From an uncultured Oribacterium sp. (lineage in GTDB: Bacteria; Bacillota; Clostridia; Lachnospirales; Lachnospiraceae): 64,000 bases of DNA. This document shows positions 25,361-33,832 of the stretch, in pieces (within the stretch, counting starts at the first letter, position 1; each line of letters starts with the position of its first letter). The DNA lies in the NCBI GenBank assembly GCA_946413525.1, contig CAMKKZ010000003.1, positions 124,001-188,000 on the forward strand. The letters run 5' to 3'. The notes beneath the pieces were generated by a model. The model was not told the DNA's origin and ran no database searches. It worked only from the letters and a program-made list of their open reading frames with translations. The translations under genes were made by a program, and so were the position numbers.

Positions 25361-28156
25361 TCAACGCCTGCCTCCGCCCTCGTGACCGCCACCGCCGGAA
25401 CTGCCGGCTCCGCCATCCCGACCGCCGCCATGCTCCCGGCCGCCGAAATCTCCCGAACCGCTTCCGTCACGCGCCTGGCCAGCGGAATCAACCGAACCGT
25501 TTCCGCCCGGTTCCCGGCCAGCGGAATCTCCCGAACCGCTTCCGCCCAGCTCCTGGCCGCCGGTATCTCCGGCGCCGCTTCCGCCCTGTCCCTGATCATT
25601 CGCTGTTATGCCCTGCTCATTTCCGTCAAAGTCGCCCATCCCTTCTTTGATTTCAGAAGAACTGTCACTGCCAAATTCCGGGCTCGCAGCATCCTGTCCC
25701 GCCTCATGGAGATCGAAACCTCCACCGGCATCTCCTTCGCCATCACCAAAAGATACAACATTTGTTTCCGATCCGGATGAATCGCGAAAGCCGGTCGAAT
25801 CAGAAGAAGGAGGGGCATCCCCCATCCCTTCGGAAGCGTCGAAAGCTTCCGGATTTCCGGCACTTTCGCTGCCGGCCGTTCCACCCATATGAATGTCTTT
25901 TCCAGGACCGATGACTTCTTCCGATACGATGTCATTTCCATCCGTATTGGATTCCTCCGGGTTTTCAGATGCATCAGGGAGTCCGGTATCTTCTGTATTT
26001 TCAGGTGAACCAAAAAGCCCCGTACCTTCCGAACCTTCGAGGGCGCTGAGAGTTCCTGTTCCTTCCCCATTTTCAGGCGAGCCGGAAATCCCCATGTCTT
26101 CTGAATTTTCCTGACTCCCGGCATCTCCCGTCCCTGCCAGGTTCAGAACGCCATGATCTCCTGCCGACCCATTGCCTCTGTCTGCCCCTCCCGGGCTTAC
26201 GGCATCACCATCTCCGGGTTCTCCCTCGTTCTCAAAAGGCCGTCCGTCCGCCTGAACGCTTCCTTTCCCCTGGTCAATCCCTTCCCGCTTGCTGCTCTCT
26301 TCGGCAGCCGAGGAATTACCTTCCACTCCGGCATAATCGAAATTCTCCGGCATCCCGAATCCCGTTTCCTGCCGGTTCGCCCTTTCAAAATCATCGTCCG
26401 CGCCAGCGGAACCGCCATCTGTGCGCGCCGGATTCTCCGGACTACCATCCGAACGTGTCGGATTCTTCGATCCATCATCCGGGGTTGCCGGTTTCCCGGA
26501 ACCATCAACATCCGGCATAGCGTCTTTCCCGGTGTCACCATCCTGCATATCAGGCCGATCCATTTTCCCGGCATCGCCATCCCGCGCGTCAGGCCGATCC
26601 AGGCCATCGTTACCATTCGATTTCCCCACTGCCTCCGCAGAGCTGTCCGGTCTCCCTGCTGCCTCCGCAGCGCCGTCCGGTCTCCCTGCCGCCTCCGCAG
26701 CGCCGTCCGGTCTCCCTGCTGCCTCCGCAGCGCCGTCCGGTCTCCCTGCTGCCTCCGCAGCGCCGTCCGGTCTCCCTGCCGCCTCCGCAGCACCGTCCGC
26801 TTTTCCTGCCGCCTCCGCAGCGCCGTCCGGTCTCCCTGCCGCCTCCGCAGCGTCGTCCGCTTTTCCTGCCGCCTCCGCAGCGCCGTCCGGCCCTTCATCC
26901 TTTGCGAAAATCTCAGGAGAACCCGCGCCCTGTTCCGGCGGAAGTTCAATCCTTCCCGCCATGAACAGCAGTTCATCTACCGGGCAGTTCTTTACGGCCT
27001 CCGCAAATTCCTCTTCCCTTCTTCCCAAACCCGTTTCATTCCCGGTCCTTCCATTGCTCACTCCGCCCATCAAGCCGTCATCGGCTTTTCCCGCTGTCGA
27101 AGCCGCTGCTTCGTCCGTTCCCAAAGCCGCTGCCTCGTCTATTACCGAAGCCGCTGCCACATCCATGCTTCCGGCCCTTTCATCCGCCGTTTTCTTTCCC
27201 TCTTTAAGGACAGAGGCATTCAGCTTCCAGCTTCCGTCTTCCTCCACCAGTAGCCGCTCGGGGTCCATGCCCCCTTGCCCGGACTGAATCTCCCTCATCG
27301 CCCCGTACCTGCCGGTGCTCAGGCCAAGCCTCCGCGCTTCCTTCCGGTCAGCCATTTCCGCCTCCGTCAGATACAGCTCCCAGCCATCCTCCCTGCCGGA
27401 AAAGGCTTCCTCAATCTCGTTCCGAATCTGACGTCTCTTCCCTTCAGAAGACGACGCGATGCTGAGCAGCACATATTCCCTGGAGCTGCCCACATTCGTT
27501 TCAACGGCCTCTCCAGCTATGCCGGACACACCATTCCCCTCATTCTCTTTTATCAGAGTGGTTTCCTGCTGCTCTGAATTCTGGCCCGGCGAAGCACCCG
27601 CGAGAGAAATCGACTCATTTATCAGAGCAGTTTCCTGCTGCTCTGAATCCTGCCCTGGCGAACCGCCCGCGGGAGAAATCGACTCATTTATCAGAGCAGT
27701 TTCCGGCTGCTCTGGATTCTGGCCCAGCGAACTGCCCGCCGGCCAAATCGACTCCTCTTCCAACACTGCCAGAGCCTCTGAGATCGTAGCCCTTTTTTTT
27801 ATTTTCCCTTCCAGGGAGCGCACCAGCTCCTCCGCATCCTCATTCAAAGAAGAAATGTCCAGAATGCGGTTTCTGTAATTCAAAGTAAATTCGATTGACG
27901 GATTGACATCGAGGGAAACATAAGAATACGGAAGCAGATTCTGATACGCGTACACACTGAAGGACGAAAATACCAGAACCGCGGCAGCGGCCACTGCCGC
28001 AATCCCCCGATAACGCCTCGCGGAAAGACCCCTGACCGATGCGGTTAATTCAATCGTCTCCCCGACAGCGCATTTCCGCCTGACCTTTTCCACTACGCCG
28101 TCCTCCCGCAGCACAGCGGCCTCTCCATTTCTGATTTCCAATACAAGCGCCTTCAT
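25361..28156 (-). CDS. rsgI: RsgI-like anti-sigma factor with giant low-complexity exterior
   Basis: Membrane anti-sigma factor for the SigI encoded just upstream (stop and start overlap as ATGA). Residues 1-50 form the cytosolic RsgI N-domain (MKALVLEIRNGEAAVLREDG), residues 52-72 one membrane helix, and residues 78-125 the conserved extracellular segment YSYVSLDVNPSIEFTLNYRNRIL. The remaining 800 residues are repetitive. They include three 23-residue units (ALINESISPAGGSPGQDSEQ-like) encoded by 69-bp palindromic repeats, about eight decapeptides AAEAAGRPDG, acidic/Ser/Gly segments and a Gly-rich tail. Classical clostridial RsgI proteins end in carbohydrate-binding or protease domains that sense extracellular ligands; none is visible here. 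931 residues. Confidence 0.85.
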   Translation of the reverse strand: MKALVLEIRNGEAAVLREDGVVEKVRRKCAVGETIELTASVRGLSARRYRGIAAVAAAAVLVFSSFSVYAYQNLLPYSYVSLDVNPSIEFTLNYRNRILDISSLNEDAEELVRSLEGKIKKRATISEALAVLEEESIWPAGSSLGQNPEQPETALINESISPAGGSPGQDSEQQETALINESISLAGASPGQNSEQQETTLIKENEGNGVSGIAGEAVETNVGSSREYVLLSIASSSEGKRRQIRNEIEEAFSGREDGWELYLTEAEMADRKEARRLGLSTGRYGAMREIQSGQGGMDPERLLVEEDGSWKLNASVLKEGKKTADERAGSMDVAAASVIDEAAALGTDEAAASTAGKADDGLMGGVSNGRTGNETGLGRREEEFAEAVKNCPVDELLFMAGRIELPPEQGAGSPEIFAKDEGPDGAAEAAGKADDAAEAAGRPDGAAEAAGKADGAAEAAGRPDGAAEAAGRPDGAAEAAGRPDGAAEAAGRPDGAAEAAGRPDSSAEAVGKSNGNDGLDRPDARDGDAGKMDRPDMQDGDTGKDAMPDVDGSGKPATPDDGSKNPTRSDGSPENPARTDGGSAGADDDFERANRQETGFGMPENFDYAGVEGNSSAAEESSKREGIDQGKGSVQADGRPFENEGEPGDGDAVSPGGADRGNGSAGDHGVLNLAGTGDAGSQENSEDMGISGSPENGEGTGTLSALEGSEGTGLFGSPENTEDTGLPDASENPEESNTDGNDIVSEEVIGPGKDIHMGGTAGSESAGNPEAFDASEGMGDAPPSSDSTGFRDSSGSETNVVSFGDGEGDAGGGFDLHEAGQDAASPEFGSDSSSEIKEGMGDFDGNEQGITANDQGQGGSGAGDTGGQELGGSGSGDSAGREPGGNGSVDSAGQARDGSGSGDFGGREHGGGRDGGAGSSGGGGHEGGGRR
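26640..26890. repeat. Tandem 30-bp repeat within rsgI
   Basis: About eight copies of a 30-bp unit (minus-strand codons for AAEAAGRPDG or AAEAAGKADG), nearly identical at DNA level. The units hold GTCCGGTCTCCCTGC and CTGCCTCCGCAG. Copy number is likely to vary between strains by slippage. Confidence 0.85.
27548..27754. repeat. Three in-frame 69-bp repeats within rsgI
   Basis: Three consecutive 69-bp units, each starting TTTATCAGAG and ending AATCGACTC. They align without gaps to the intergenic unit at 36031-36099 (reverse complement). Each encodes 23 residues of the RsgI exterior, so an intergenic palindrome family has been accommodated inside a gene. Confidence 0.8.
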
Positions 28157-28980
28157 GATACCCCTTTTCCATCCCCCGCCTTAAGGATATAACGCAAATA
28201 TTCCTGCAGAATGGGGTATTCCCCCTTCAGGATCTCTGCGGCTGCTATTATATATTTTCGATGTCTTTCCAGAATTTTTCGGGGTACACCCGAAGATTCC
28301 GAAAGCTCCTTCATGGGCAAATTCCGGCTTGTCCTCATTTTTTCAAACATCGGATCCGCCCCCGAATCCTCTCCCAAAAGTGCCAGCACAGCCCTCGCGC
28401 AGGCCTTCTTTGTCTTTTCCGCCTTCGGCGAGCATTCCACAAGGTCAAAAAAGGAGAAGCCATACGCGCTCAGGCATTCCTGTACGGCCTCAATCTCATC
28501 CTTCGCCTTGCTCGTGCCCGGACTGGCCTCCCCCGAGCCGATGAGCGAACCGGCGCCCGACGTCTCATTCACCTCCCCCTCCCGGTACATGGCAGCCTGC
28601 CGTTCCCGCATGGCAGCCTCCAGGGACGTGATGTTCGCGTCATCCTCCACGCCCCCGTCCATGGTATAGGGATTGGTCGAGATCTCCCCGGAGAAACGCT
28701 GTTCTGACTTTATATAATCAATCAGTCTTCTGCGGATGACCATGCCCGCGAACGATTTAAAACTCCCCTTCCCTTCTCCATAGGAGCGGACCGCCTCATG
28801 AAAGGCAATCAGCGCAATGGACCAGGCATCATCGCTTTCACTGATAAAGCGCTTCATCGTCAGCACCGCGCATCGCTTGATGAAGCCCTTGTGACGCTTT
28901 ATAAATTGTTCCAGAAAGGCTTTGTCCTCCTGCGCCCTTCTGACATCCTCTTCCGTATCCGGGATAATAAAAATAAACAC
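28153..28980 (-). CDS. sigI: RNA polymerase sigma factor SigI
   Basis: 275 residues. The N-terminal part has sigma-70 region 2 features (FIKRHKGFIKRCAVLTMKRF, SDDAWSIALIAFHEAVRSYGEGKGSFKSFAGMVIRRRLIDYIK). The C-terminal domain is the SigI-specific one (MKELSESSGVPRKILERHRKYIIAAAEILKGEYP), which replaces region 4. It starts at GTG 28980 behind GAGGGG. A hydrophilic spacer of about 60 residues separates the two domains. Together with the overlapping rsgI it forms the standard transmembrane-signalled sigma/anti-sigma pair, known for heat or polysaccharide responses in other Firmicutes. Confidence 0.93.
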   Translation of the reverse strand: MFIFIIPDTEEDVRRAQEDKAFLEQFIKRHKGFIKRCAVLTMKRFISESDDAWSIALIAFHEAVRSYGEGKGSFKSFAGMVIRRRLIDYIKSEQRFSGEISTNPYTMDGGVEDDANITSLEAAMRERQAAMYREGEVNETSGAGSLIGSGEASPGTSKAKDEIEAVQECLSAYGFSFFDLVECSPKAEKTKKACARAVLALLGEDSGADPMFEKMRTSRNLPMKELSESSGVPRKILERHRKYIIAAAEILKGEYPILQEYLRYILKAGDGKGVS

Positions 28981-29008
28981 ATTTACCCCTCATGATCTTT
29001 CTCAAGAT

Positions 29009-29085
29009 GTAACTGTTCAGTCAAGCTGAACAATTACGCCTCGGGCGTGGCGCTTACGCGCATTCCCAGTACGCCCGAGGCATGC
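29009..29085. repeat. Family 7 hairpin repeat
   Basis: TGTAACTGTTCAGTCAAGCT with a GTTCAG...CTGAAC stem, followed by a GCCTCGGGCGT...ACGCCCGAGGC stem around GGCGCTTACGCGC. A near copy lies at 37250-37322 upstream of the GHMP kinase gene. Here it lies in the leader of sigI. Confidence 0.65.
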
Positions 29086-29270
29086 TTTTCGGCGCCGGAA
29101 ACGCTAAAATCAGCGTTTCCTTAATATTTCTGCCGTTTCCTTTCTCCTTCCTTAAAGCTGTTGACGGCCATCAACGATTATAGTAGAATACAGCTCTATT
29201 TCGCAAGAAGAATATACAGTTGCCTAATTTCAAAACAAGATCTCACAACAGGATCAAGGAGGAAAGCATC

Positions 29271-29828
29271 ATGACGCCGGAAGAAAAAAAGACGAATCCT
29301 TACGCTGGAACAAAGACCGAACAGAACCTGCTCGCGGCATTTGCGGGTGAATCCCAGGCCAGGAACAAATACACCTATTTTGCCTCCAAAGCAAAGAAAG
29401 AAGGTTTCGAACAGATTGCCGCGCTTTTCCTGAAAACGGCGGATAACGAGAAAGAACACGCGAAGATGTGGTTCAAGGAGCTCTCCGGCATTGGCTCCAC
29501 GGCCGAAAACCTTGCCGCAGCCGCGGATGGTGAAAACTACGAGTGGACAGATATGTATGAGGGCTTTGCGAAGACGGCAGAGGAGGAAGGCTTCCCGGAG
29601 CTCGCCGCGAAATTCCGCGGGGTTGCCGCCATTGAAAAGCATCATGAGGAACGTTACCGCGCGCTGCTGAAGAACGTGGAAGCGCAGGAGGTTTTCAAAA
29701 AGAGCGAAGTCAAGGTTTGGGAGTGCAGGAACTGCGGCCATATCGTGGTCGGCACAAAGGCTCCTGAAATCTGTCCCGTCTGCGCGCACCCGCAAGCCTA
29801 TTTCGAGGTGCATGCGGAAAACTATTGA
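29271..29828 (+). CDS. rbr: Rubrerythrin
   Basis: Cytosolic peroxidase of anaerobes: NADH-derived electrons reduce H2O2 at a di-iron site. 185 residues. The N-terminal four-helix bundle carries the iron-binding Glu residues in [33 protein letters not shown] and [11 protein letters not shown]. The C-terminal rubredoxin-like knuckles are CRNCG and CPVC. The ATG at 29271 follows AAGGAGG; codons further upstream read into leader sequence. It is transcribed alone on the plus strand. Confidence 0.96.
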   Translation: MTPEEKKTNPYAGTKTEQNLLAAFAGESQARNKYTYFASKAKKEGFEQIAALFLKTADNEKEHAKMWFKELSGIGSTAENLAAAADGENYEWTDMYEGFAKTAEEEGFPELAAKFRGVAAIEKHHEERYRALLKNVEAQEVFKKSEVKVWECRNCGHIVVGTKAPEICPVCAHPQAYFEVHAENY

Positions 29829-29836
29829 AAAGACAG

Positions 29837-29922
29837 GTATGAAAGGCAAGGCCTTCATACTTCATTTGTGCCGTCGGCGCCATAAATGAGACGTCAACGC
29901 CTGCGGCATCAAGTCAAAATTT
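29837..29922 (+). repeat. Family 3 leader repeat upstream of the GG-leader peptide
   Basis: Contains a GTATGAAAGGC/GCCTTCATAC arm, CATTTGTGCCGTCGGCGCCA and AACGCCTGCGGCATCAAGTC, then a GAAAGGA ribosome site and the small gene's ATG. Polarity is the same as at rapZ and smpB. Confidence 0.7.
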
Positions 29923-29937
29923 GAAAGGATGATTAAC

Positions 29938-30165
29938 ATGAGCAAGGCTTTTGGAAACAGCAATGATGTAATGACTCTTTCCATGGAGGATCTGGGCAGG
30001 GTTTCCGGAGGCACCGGGGTGGGAAAGACAAATTCCTCCAACGGTGCCGGTCAAAAGATTGATATCATCGAGGCCGCAAGCGACCCTTGGGGAAACACCA
30101 TAAAGTCCGCTGCCCCTTTTGAAATGGGGAACGCCCACGGTCATGACAGTGACAAGCCCTATTAA
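29938..30165 (+). CDS. Small peptide with a double-glycine-type leader
   Basis: 75 residues from ATG 29938 (MSKAFGNSNDVMTLSMEDLGRVSGG), with AAAGG nine bases upstream; an ATG nine bases earlier is too close to the ribosome site. The LSMEDLGRVSGG segment matches the E-L-x-x-V-x-GG pattern of leader peptides cleaved by bacteriocin/RiPP-type C39 peptidase transporters. The putative mature part is about 50 residues, Gly/Ser/Asn-rich, with one Trp and no Cys. No transporter, immunity or modification enzyme is adjacent, so the function is open: bacteriocin-like, signalling, or a look-alike. Confidence 0.6.
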   Translation: MSKAFGNSNDVMTLSMEDLGRVSGGTGVGKTNSSNGAGQKIDIIEAASDPWGNTIKSAAPFEMGNAHGHDSDKPY

Positions 30166-30298
30166 GACCGGGATTCCGATTTAACGATGTGACAGGATAT
30201 CCTATTTATTTCTCAATATGATTTTCTATATGAATCAATGAATACAACCCCGGATGAAGCGTTGCCAGAAGCGGCGGTTCGCCGGGGATGTTTCATTT

Positions 30299-30462
30299 GT
30301 AACTATTCAGCGCCCTCTGGATTTCAGAGGATTCCAAATGGAAAGCTTGCTTTTCATTTGGAATTCTCTGAAATCCAGAGGGCGGATAAGGCGCGGAGCG
30401 CCTCTGAATGCCCACATGAGCAGTCGCCAAAGGCGACTGCGAATAGGGTGCTGAATAGGTAC
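30299..30462. mobile_element. MITE-B copy 3, 164 bp, with 8-bp target duplication
   Basis: Full-length copy between TTTCATTT direct repeats (30291-30298 and 30463-30470). Ends are GTAACTATTCAGCGCCCT and AGGGTGCTGAATAGGTAC. It lies 40 bp upstream of the feoAB start and so may influence that gene's leader. Confidence 0.88.
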
Positions 30463-30499
30463 TTTCATTTATATAAAGCATAAGGAACGATAAGCGATT

Positions 30500-32848
30500 A
30501 TGACATTAAGAGAACTGCCAATCGGAAAGACCGCCGTGATTACCGATGTAGGAGGGGAAGGCGCACTGAGACAGCATTTTCTGGATATGGGCGTCATCCC
30601 CGGCGCCGAGCTCGCCATCGTAAAGTACGCGCCCATGGGGGATCCGATGGAGCTGGTCATTCACGGGTACGAGCTCACCCTGCGCATTGACGACGCGGCA
30701 AAAATCGAGGTTTCCCCCATTAATGAAAAGGATATGAAAAAGGATTCCGGCGCCGGGCACCCGGCGGGGAAGACCGCCCACCCCGGGCTTGGCGAGGGCG
30801 GGAAGTTCCATCCCAAAGGAAGCGGAACCCCCCTTCCGGCCGGGACACAGCTCACCTTTGCCCTTGTGGGAAACCAGAACAGCGGAAAGACCACATTGTT
30901 CAACCGCCTGACCGGAGCCAACCAGCATGTGGGCAATTTCCCCGGAGTAACCATTGACCGAAAAGACGGCATGATCAAGGGGCATTCCGACACCCTCGTC
31001 ACAGATCTGCCCGGCATCTACTCCATGTCCCCCTACAGCAGCGAGGAAATCATTTCCCGGAACTTCGTCCTGAATGAAAAGCCCAGGGCGGTCATCAACA
31101 TTGTAGATGCCACAAATATCGAGCGGAACCTCTACCTCACCATTCAGCTTCTGGAAATGGATGTCCCCATGGTCGTGGCGCTCAACATGATGGACGAGCT
31201 GACGGCAAACGGCGGGACCATTGACATTAATGGTATGGAAGCGCTGCTGGGGGTGCCCGTCGTGCCGATTTCCGCCGCCAAAAACCAGGGAATCGACGAA
31301 CTCATCAGCCATGCGATCCATGTGGCCTACTATCAGGAAAAGCCCCTGCGGAAGGATTTCTGCGATGAAATGGATAACGGGGGCGCGGTCCACCGCTGCC
31401 TGCATGGCACCCGCCACCTTATCGATGACCATGCTAAGGCAGCCGGGATCCCCTTGCGCTTCGCGGCCGGCAAGGTCATCGAGGGCGACCCGCTGATCAT
31501 CCGGCAGCTTCAATTCGACAAAAATGAACTGGAGACCATTGACCATATCGTCCTGCAAATGGAAAAAGAGCGGGGCCTTGACCGAAGCTCCGCCATCGCC
31601 GATATGCGCTACTCTTTCATCTACAAGGTATGCGACGCCTGCGTGACAAAGCCGAAGGAAAGCAGGGAGAGCCTGCAAAGCGAAAAAATCGATCGGATCC
31701 TGACCGGGAAATGGACGGCCATCCCCTTCTTCATCCTGATCATGGGCTGTGTTTTCTGGCTGACCTTCGATGTGATCGGCGGCACCCTGCAGGCTTATCT
31801 GGAAAGCGGGATGAACAGCCTGTCGGAAATGGCCGACAGGGCTTTGAGCGCAATGAACGTGAATGCCGCGCTGCACGACCTGGTCATAAAGGGAATTTTT
31901 TCGGGAGTCGGGAGCGTCCTGAGCTTTCTCCCGATCATCGTCACCCTCTTCTTCTTCCTGTCCCTTTTGGAGGACAGCGGCTATATCGCCCGCGTTGCCT
32001 TCTTCATGGACAAGCTTCTTCGAAAGATCGGCCTCTCCGGACGAAGCATCGTCCCCCTGCTCATCGGCTTCGGCTGCACGGTCCCTGCCGTCATGTCCAC
32101 AAGGACCCTCCCCAGCGAGCGGGACAGGAAGATGACCATCCTGCTGACACCCTTTATGAGCTGCACCGCGAAGCTCCCCATCTACGCCTTCTTTGTTGAT
32201 GCCTTTTTTCCAAAGTACAAGGCGCTCATTATGACCGGCCTTTATTTCCTCGGAATCCTGACCGGAATCCTGGTCGCCCTGCTGTACCGCAGGAGCCTCT
32301 TCAAGGGGGAAGCCGTGCCCTTCGTCATGGAGCTTCCCAACTACCGGATGCCGGGCGCGCGAAATGTGGGGCAGCTTCTATGGGAAAAAGCCAAGGACTT
32401 CCTCCAGAGGGCCTTCACGATAATTTTTACCGCCACCATTGTCATATGGCTTCTGCAAAGCTTTGACCCGCATTTGCACCTGGTCAGCCGGCAGCAGGAC
32501 AGCATCCTGGCCATCGTGGCAAGCTGGATATCTCCCCTCATGAGGCCGACGGGCCTGGGGGACTGGAGGATCTGCACCTCGCTGATCAGCGGCTTCCTGG
32601 CGAAGGAGAGCGTTGTATCCACGATGGAAATCCTTTTCGGCCAGAACGTCGCCGCCGTCATGAGCCGCGCCACGGCCGCCTCCCTCCTTGTATTCTCCGT
32701 CCTCTACACACCTTGCGTTGCCGCAATCGCCTCCATACAGAGGGAGATGGGAAGGAAATGGGCCTTCGGCGTAGTAATATGGCAATGCTTCATAGCCTGG
32801 CTCGCCTCGATGCTCACCTACCAGCTCATCCATCTTTTCACAGCATAG
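30500..32848 (+). CDS. feoB: FeoA-FeoB fusion, ferrous iron transporter
   Basis: 782-residue inner-membrane Fe(II) transporter. Residues 1-75 are an FeoA (SH3-like) domain fused to FeoB: MTLRELPIGKTAVITDVGGEG and the VIPGAELAIVKYAPMGDPME block. A hydrophilic linker follows. The G domain has G1 GNQNSGKTT, G2/G3 with DLPGIYSMSPYS, and G4 ALNMMDE. The membrane part contains both Gate motifs (GFGCTVPAVMSTRTL and YTPCVAAIASIQREMG). The window holds a second, unfused Feo system at 56720-60312. The two differ in sequence and build, so they may serve different metals or conditions. Confidence 0.95.
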   Translation: MTLRELPIGKTAVITDVGGEGALRQHFLDMGVIPGAELAIVKYAPMGDPMELVIHGYELTLRIDDAAKIEVSPINEKDMKKDSGAGHPAGKTAHPGLGEGGKFHPKGSGTPLPAGTQLTFALVGNQNSGKTTLFNRLTGANQHVGNFPGVTIDRKDGMIKGHSDTLVTDLPGIYSMSPYSSEEIISRNFVLNEKPRAVINIVDATNIERNLYLTIQLLEMDVPMVVALNMMDELTANGGTIDINGMEALLGVPVVPISAAKNQGIDELISHAIHVAYYQEKPLRKDFCDEMDNGGAVHRCLHGTRHLIDDHAKAAGIPLRFAAGKVIEGDPLIIRQLQFDKNELETIDHIVLQMEKERGLDRSSAIADMRYSFIYKVCDACVTKPKESRESLQSEKIDRILTGKWTAIPFFILIMGCVFWLTFDVIGGTLQAYLESGMNSLSEMADRALSAMNVNAALHDLVIKGIFSGVGSVLSFLPIIVTLFFFLSLLEDSGYIARVAFFMDKLLRKIGLSGRSIVPLLIGFGCTVPAVMSTRTLPSERDRKMTILLTPFMSCTAKLPIYAFFVDAFFPKYKALIMTGLYFLGILTGILVALLYRRSLFKGEAVPFVMELPNYRMPGARNVGQLLWEKAKDFLQRAFTIIFTATIVIWLLQSFDPHLHLVSRQQDSILAIVASWISPLMRPTGLGDWRICTSLISGFLAKESVVSTMEILFGQNVAAVMSRATAASLLVFSVLYTPCVAAIASIQREMGRKWAFGVVIWQCFIAWLASMLTYQLIHLFTA

Positions 32849-32849
32849 T

Positions 32850-33041
32850 TTATCCTGTATTTGGCGCATCCCACAGGGATGCGCCCTGCCCATCCTTATA
32901 GCGCACCCTGCAGTTTTTTCTGAAAAACGAGATCCCGTATCTTCCGATATTTCCGTACCCGGCCTCCAGAAGGCCATCCACATAATGAAAATCGTCTATC
33001 TGGCGGATTGCTTTTTCCGCAGCGGCGTCCATCATCTCCAT
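32850..33041 (-). pseudogene. C-terminal fragment of a PD-(D/E)xK family protein
   Basis: 63 codons: AAAEKAIRQIDDFHYVDGLLEAGYGNIGRYGISFFRKNCRVR matches the last 40 residues of AAA-ATPase-like/PD-(D/E)xK proteins (AL-QI, kY, yGiaF-k-c-v pattern). The remaining C-terminal codons come from a CATCCCACAGGGATG palindrome. The ATG at 33041 happens to follow AAGGAGG, so it might still be translated, but the catalytic part is gone. It is a second relic of the family seen at 17817-18300. Confidence 0.6.
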
Positions 33042-33093
33042 GGTGACCGGCCTCCTTTTGGTATTCCGTCAAGAATAACAGCAAAGACGATAA

Positions 33094-33585
33094 CTAAATC
33101 GAAAACAATTCTGTATAAACCCTTTTCCCTTCCTTCTCCTCTGACTTCATCAGGGAAATCTTTTTTGCCATCATCTCAGCCTTCCCTAAAGAGGCCTTTT
33201 TCCAGTCCCCGCCTACATTCCGGATAATTGATATATGAGGCTCAAACTTTTTTCGGTCATAGGATATCCCGGCAGCGTCCAGCGCCCCTCGCACATCCTT
33301 CGCAGCCTGGCTCAGCCCCTGGTTCCCCTTCAGCCCGACCCAGAGCACCTGATTGAAAACCCCCATCTCCGAAAACGCAAGGCGAAACGGCTTGACATCA
33401 ATGCCGCTAAGCGCGTCGATAACCTTCATCTTTTCCTTGCACTCCCCGATGAAAGCAAGCGTCAGGTGCAAGTTGCGGGCCGGCACATAATTTCCCTTAA
33501 TCCCAAGCATTTTCAACTCATGCATCAGGTCTGTAATCTCCCTCTTCATCTCCTCGGACAGCATCGCCGCTACGAATAAACGCAT
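33094..33585 (-). CDS. thpR: RNA 2',3'-cyclic phosphodiesterase (2H family)
   Basis: 163 residues from ATG 33585, which has GAGGAGG at seven bases. The two HxTx-type catalytic motifs of the 2H phosphoesterase fold are present: HLTLAF near residue 40 and HISIIR near residue 118. Members hydrolyse 2',3'-cyclic phosphate ends of RNA and can ligate 2'-5' ends in vitro; the physiological role is uncertain. The N-terminus MRLFVAAMLSEEM is typical. It stands alone on the minus strand. Confidence 0.92.
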   Translation of the reverse strand: MRLFVAAMLSEEMKREITDLMHELKMLGIKGNYVPARNLHLTLAFIGECKEKMKVIDALSGIDVKPFRLAFSEMGVFNQVLWVGLKGNQGLSQAAKDVRGALDAAGISYDRKKFEPHISIIRNVGGDWKKASLGKAEMMAKKISLMKSEEKEGKRVYTELFSI

Positions 33586-33597
33586 GGACACTCCTCC

Positions 33598-33760
33598 TCA
33601 ATTAAAGTGTATTTTGGCCATTTAAATTTCCGACAAACATCTGCGGTATCGCAAGCTATACGGTTCCTCATATGATTAATGCTTACAAACAATATCGCAG
33701 CATTAAGGTGAAACAACATTAAAGTGAAACAGCATTAAAGTGAACAACATTAAAGTAAAT
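33598..33760. repeat. Repeat-filled gap upstream of thpR
   Basis: Contains a sub-unit of the 69-bp family (CATCTGCGGTATCGCAAGCTA) and then four short tandem copies of CATTAAAGTGAAACA (33702-33757). No gene. Confidence 0.6.
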
Positions 33761-33832
33761 CATTATCAAAATTGAACAGATTCCCTTTCTCCCGGCTCAC
33801 AGCCGCTCAAATTTAATACCGAATGCCCGTCC

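Noticed and set aside
26640-26890. Possible CRISPR-like 30-bp repeats
   Set aside because: The repeats are contiguous, in frame and encode a decapeptide of RsgI.
26153-27253. Long plus-strand open frame opposite rsgI
   Set aside because: It arises from the GC-rich repetitive codons of rsgI. It is Arg/Cys/Ser-rich and has no ribosome site.
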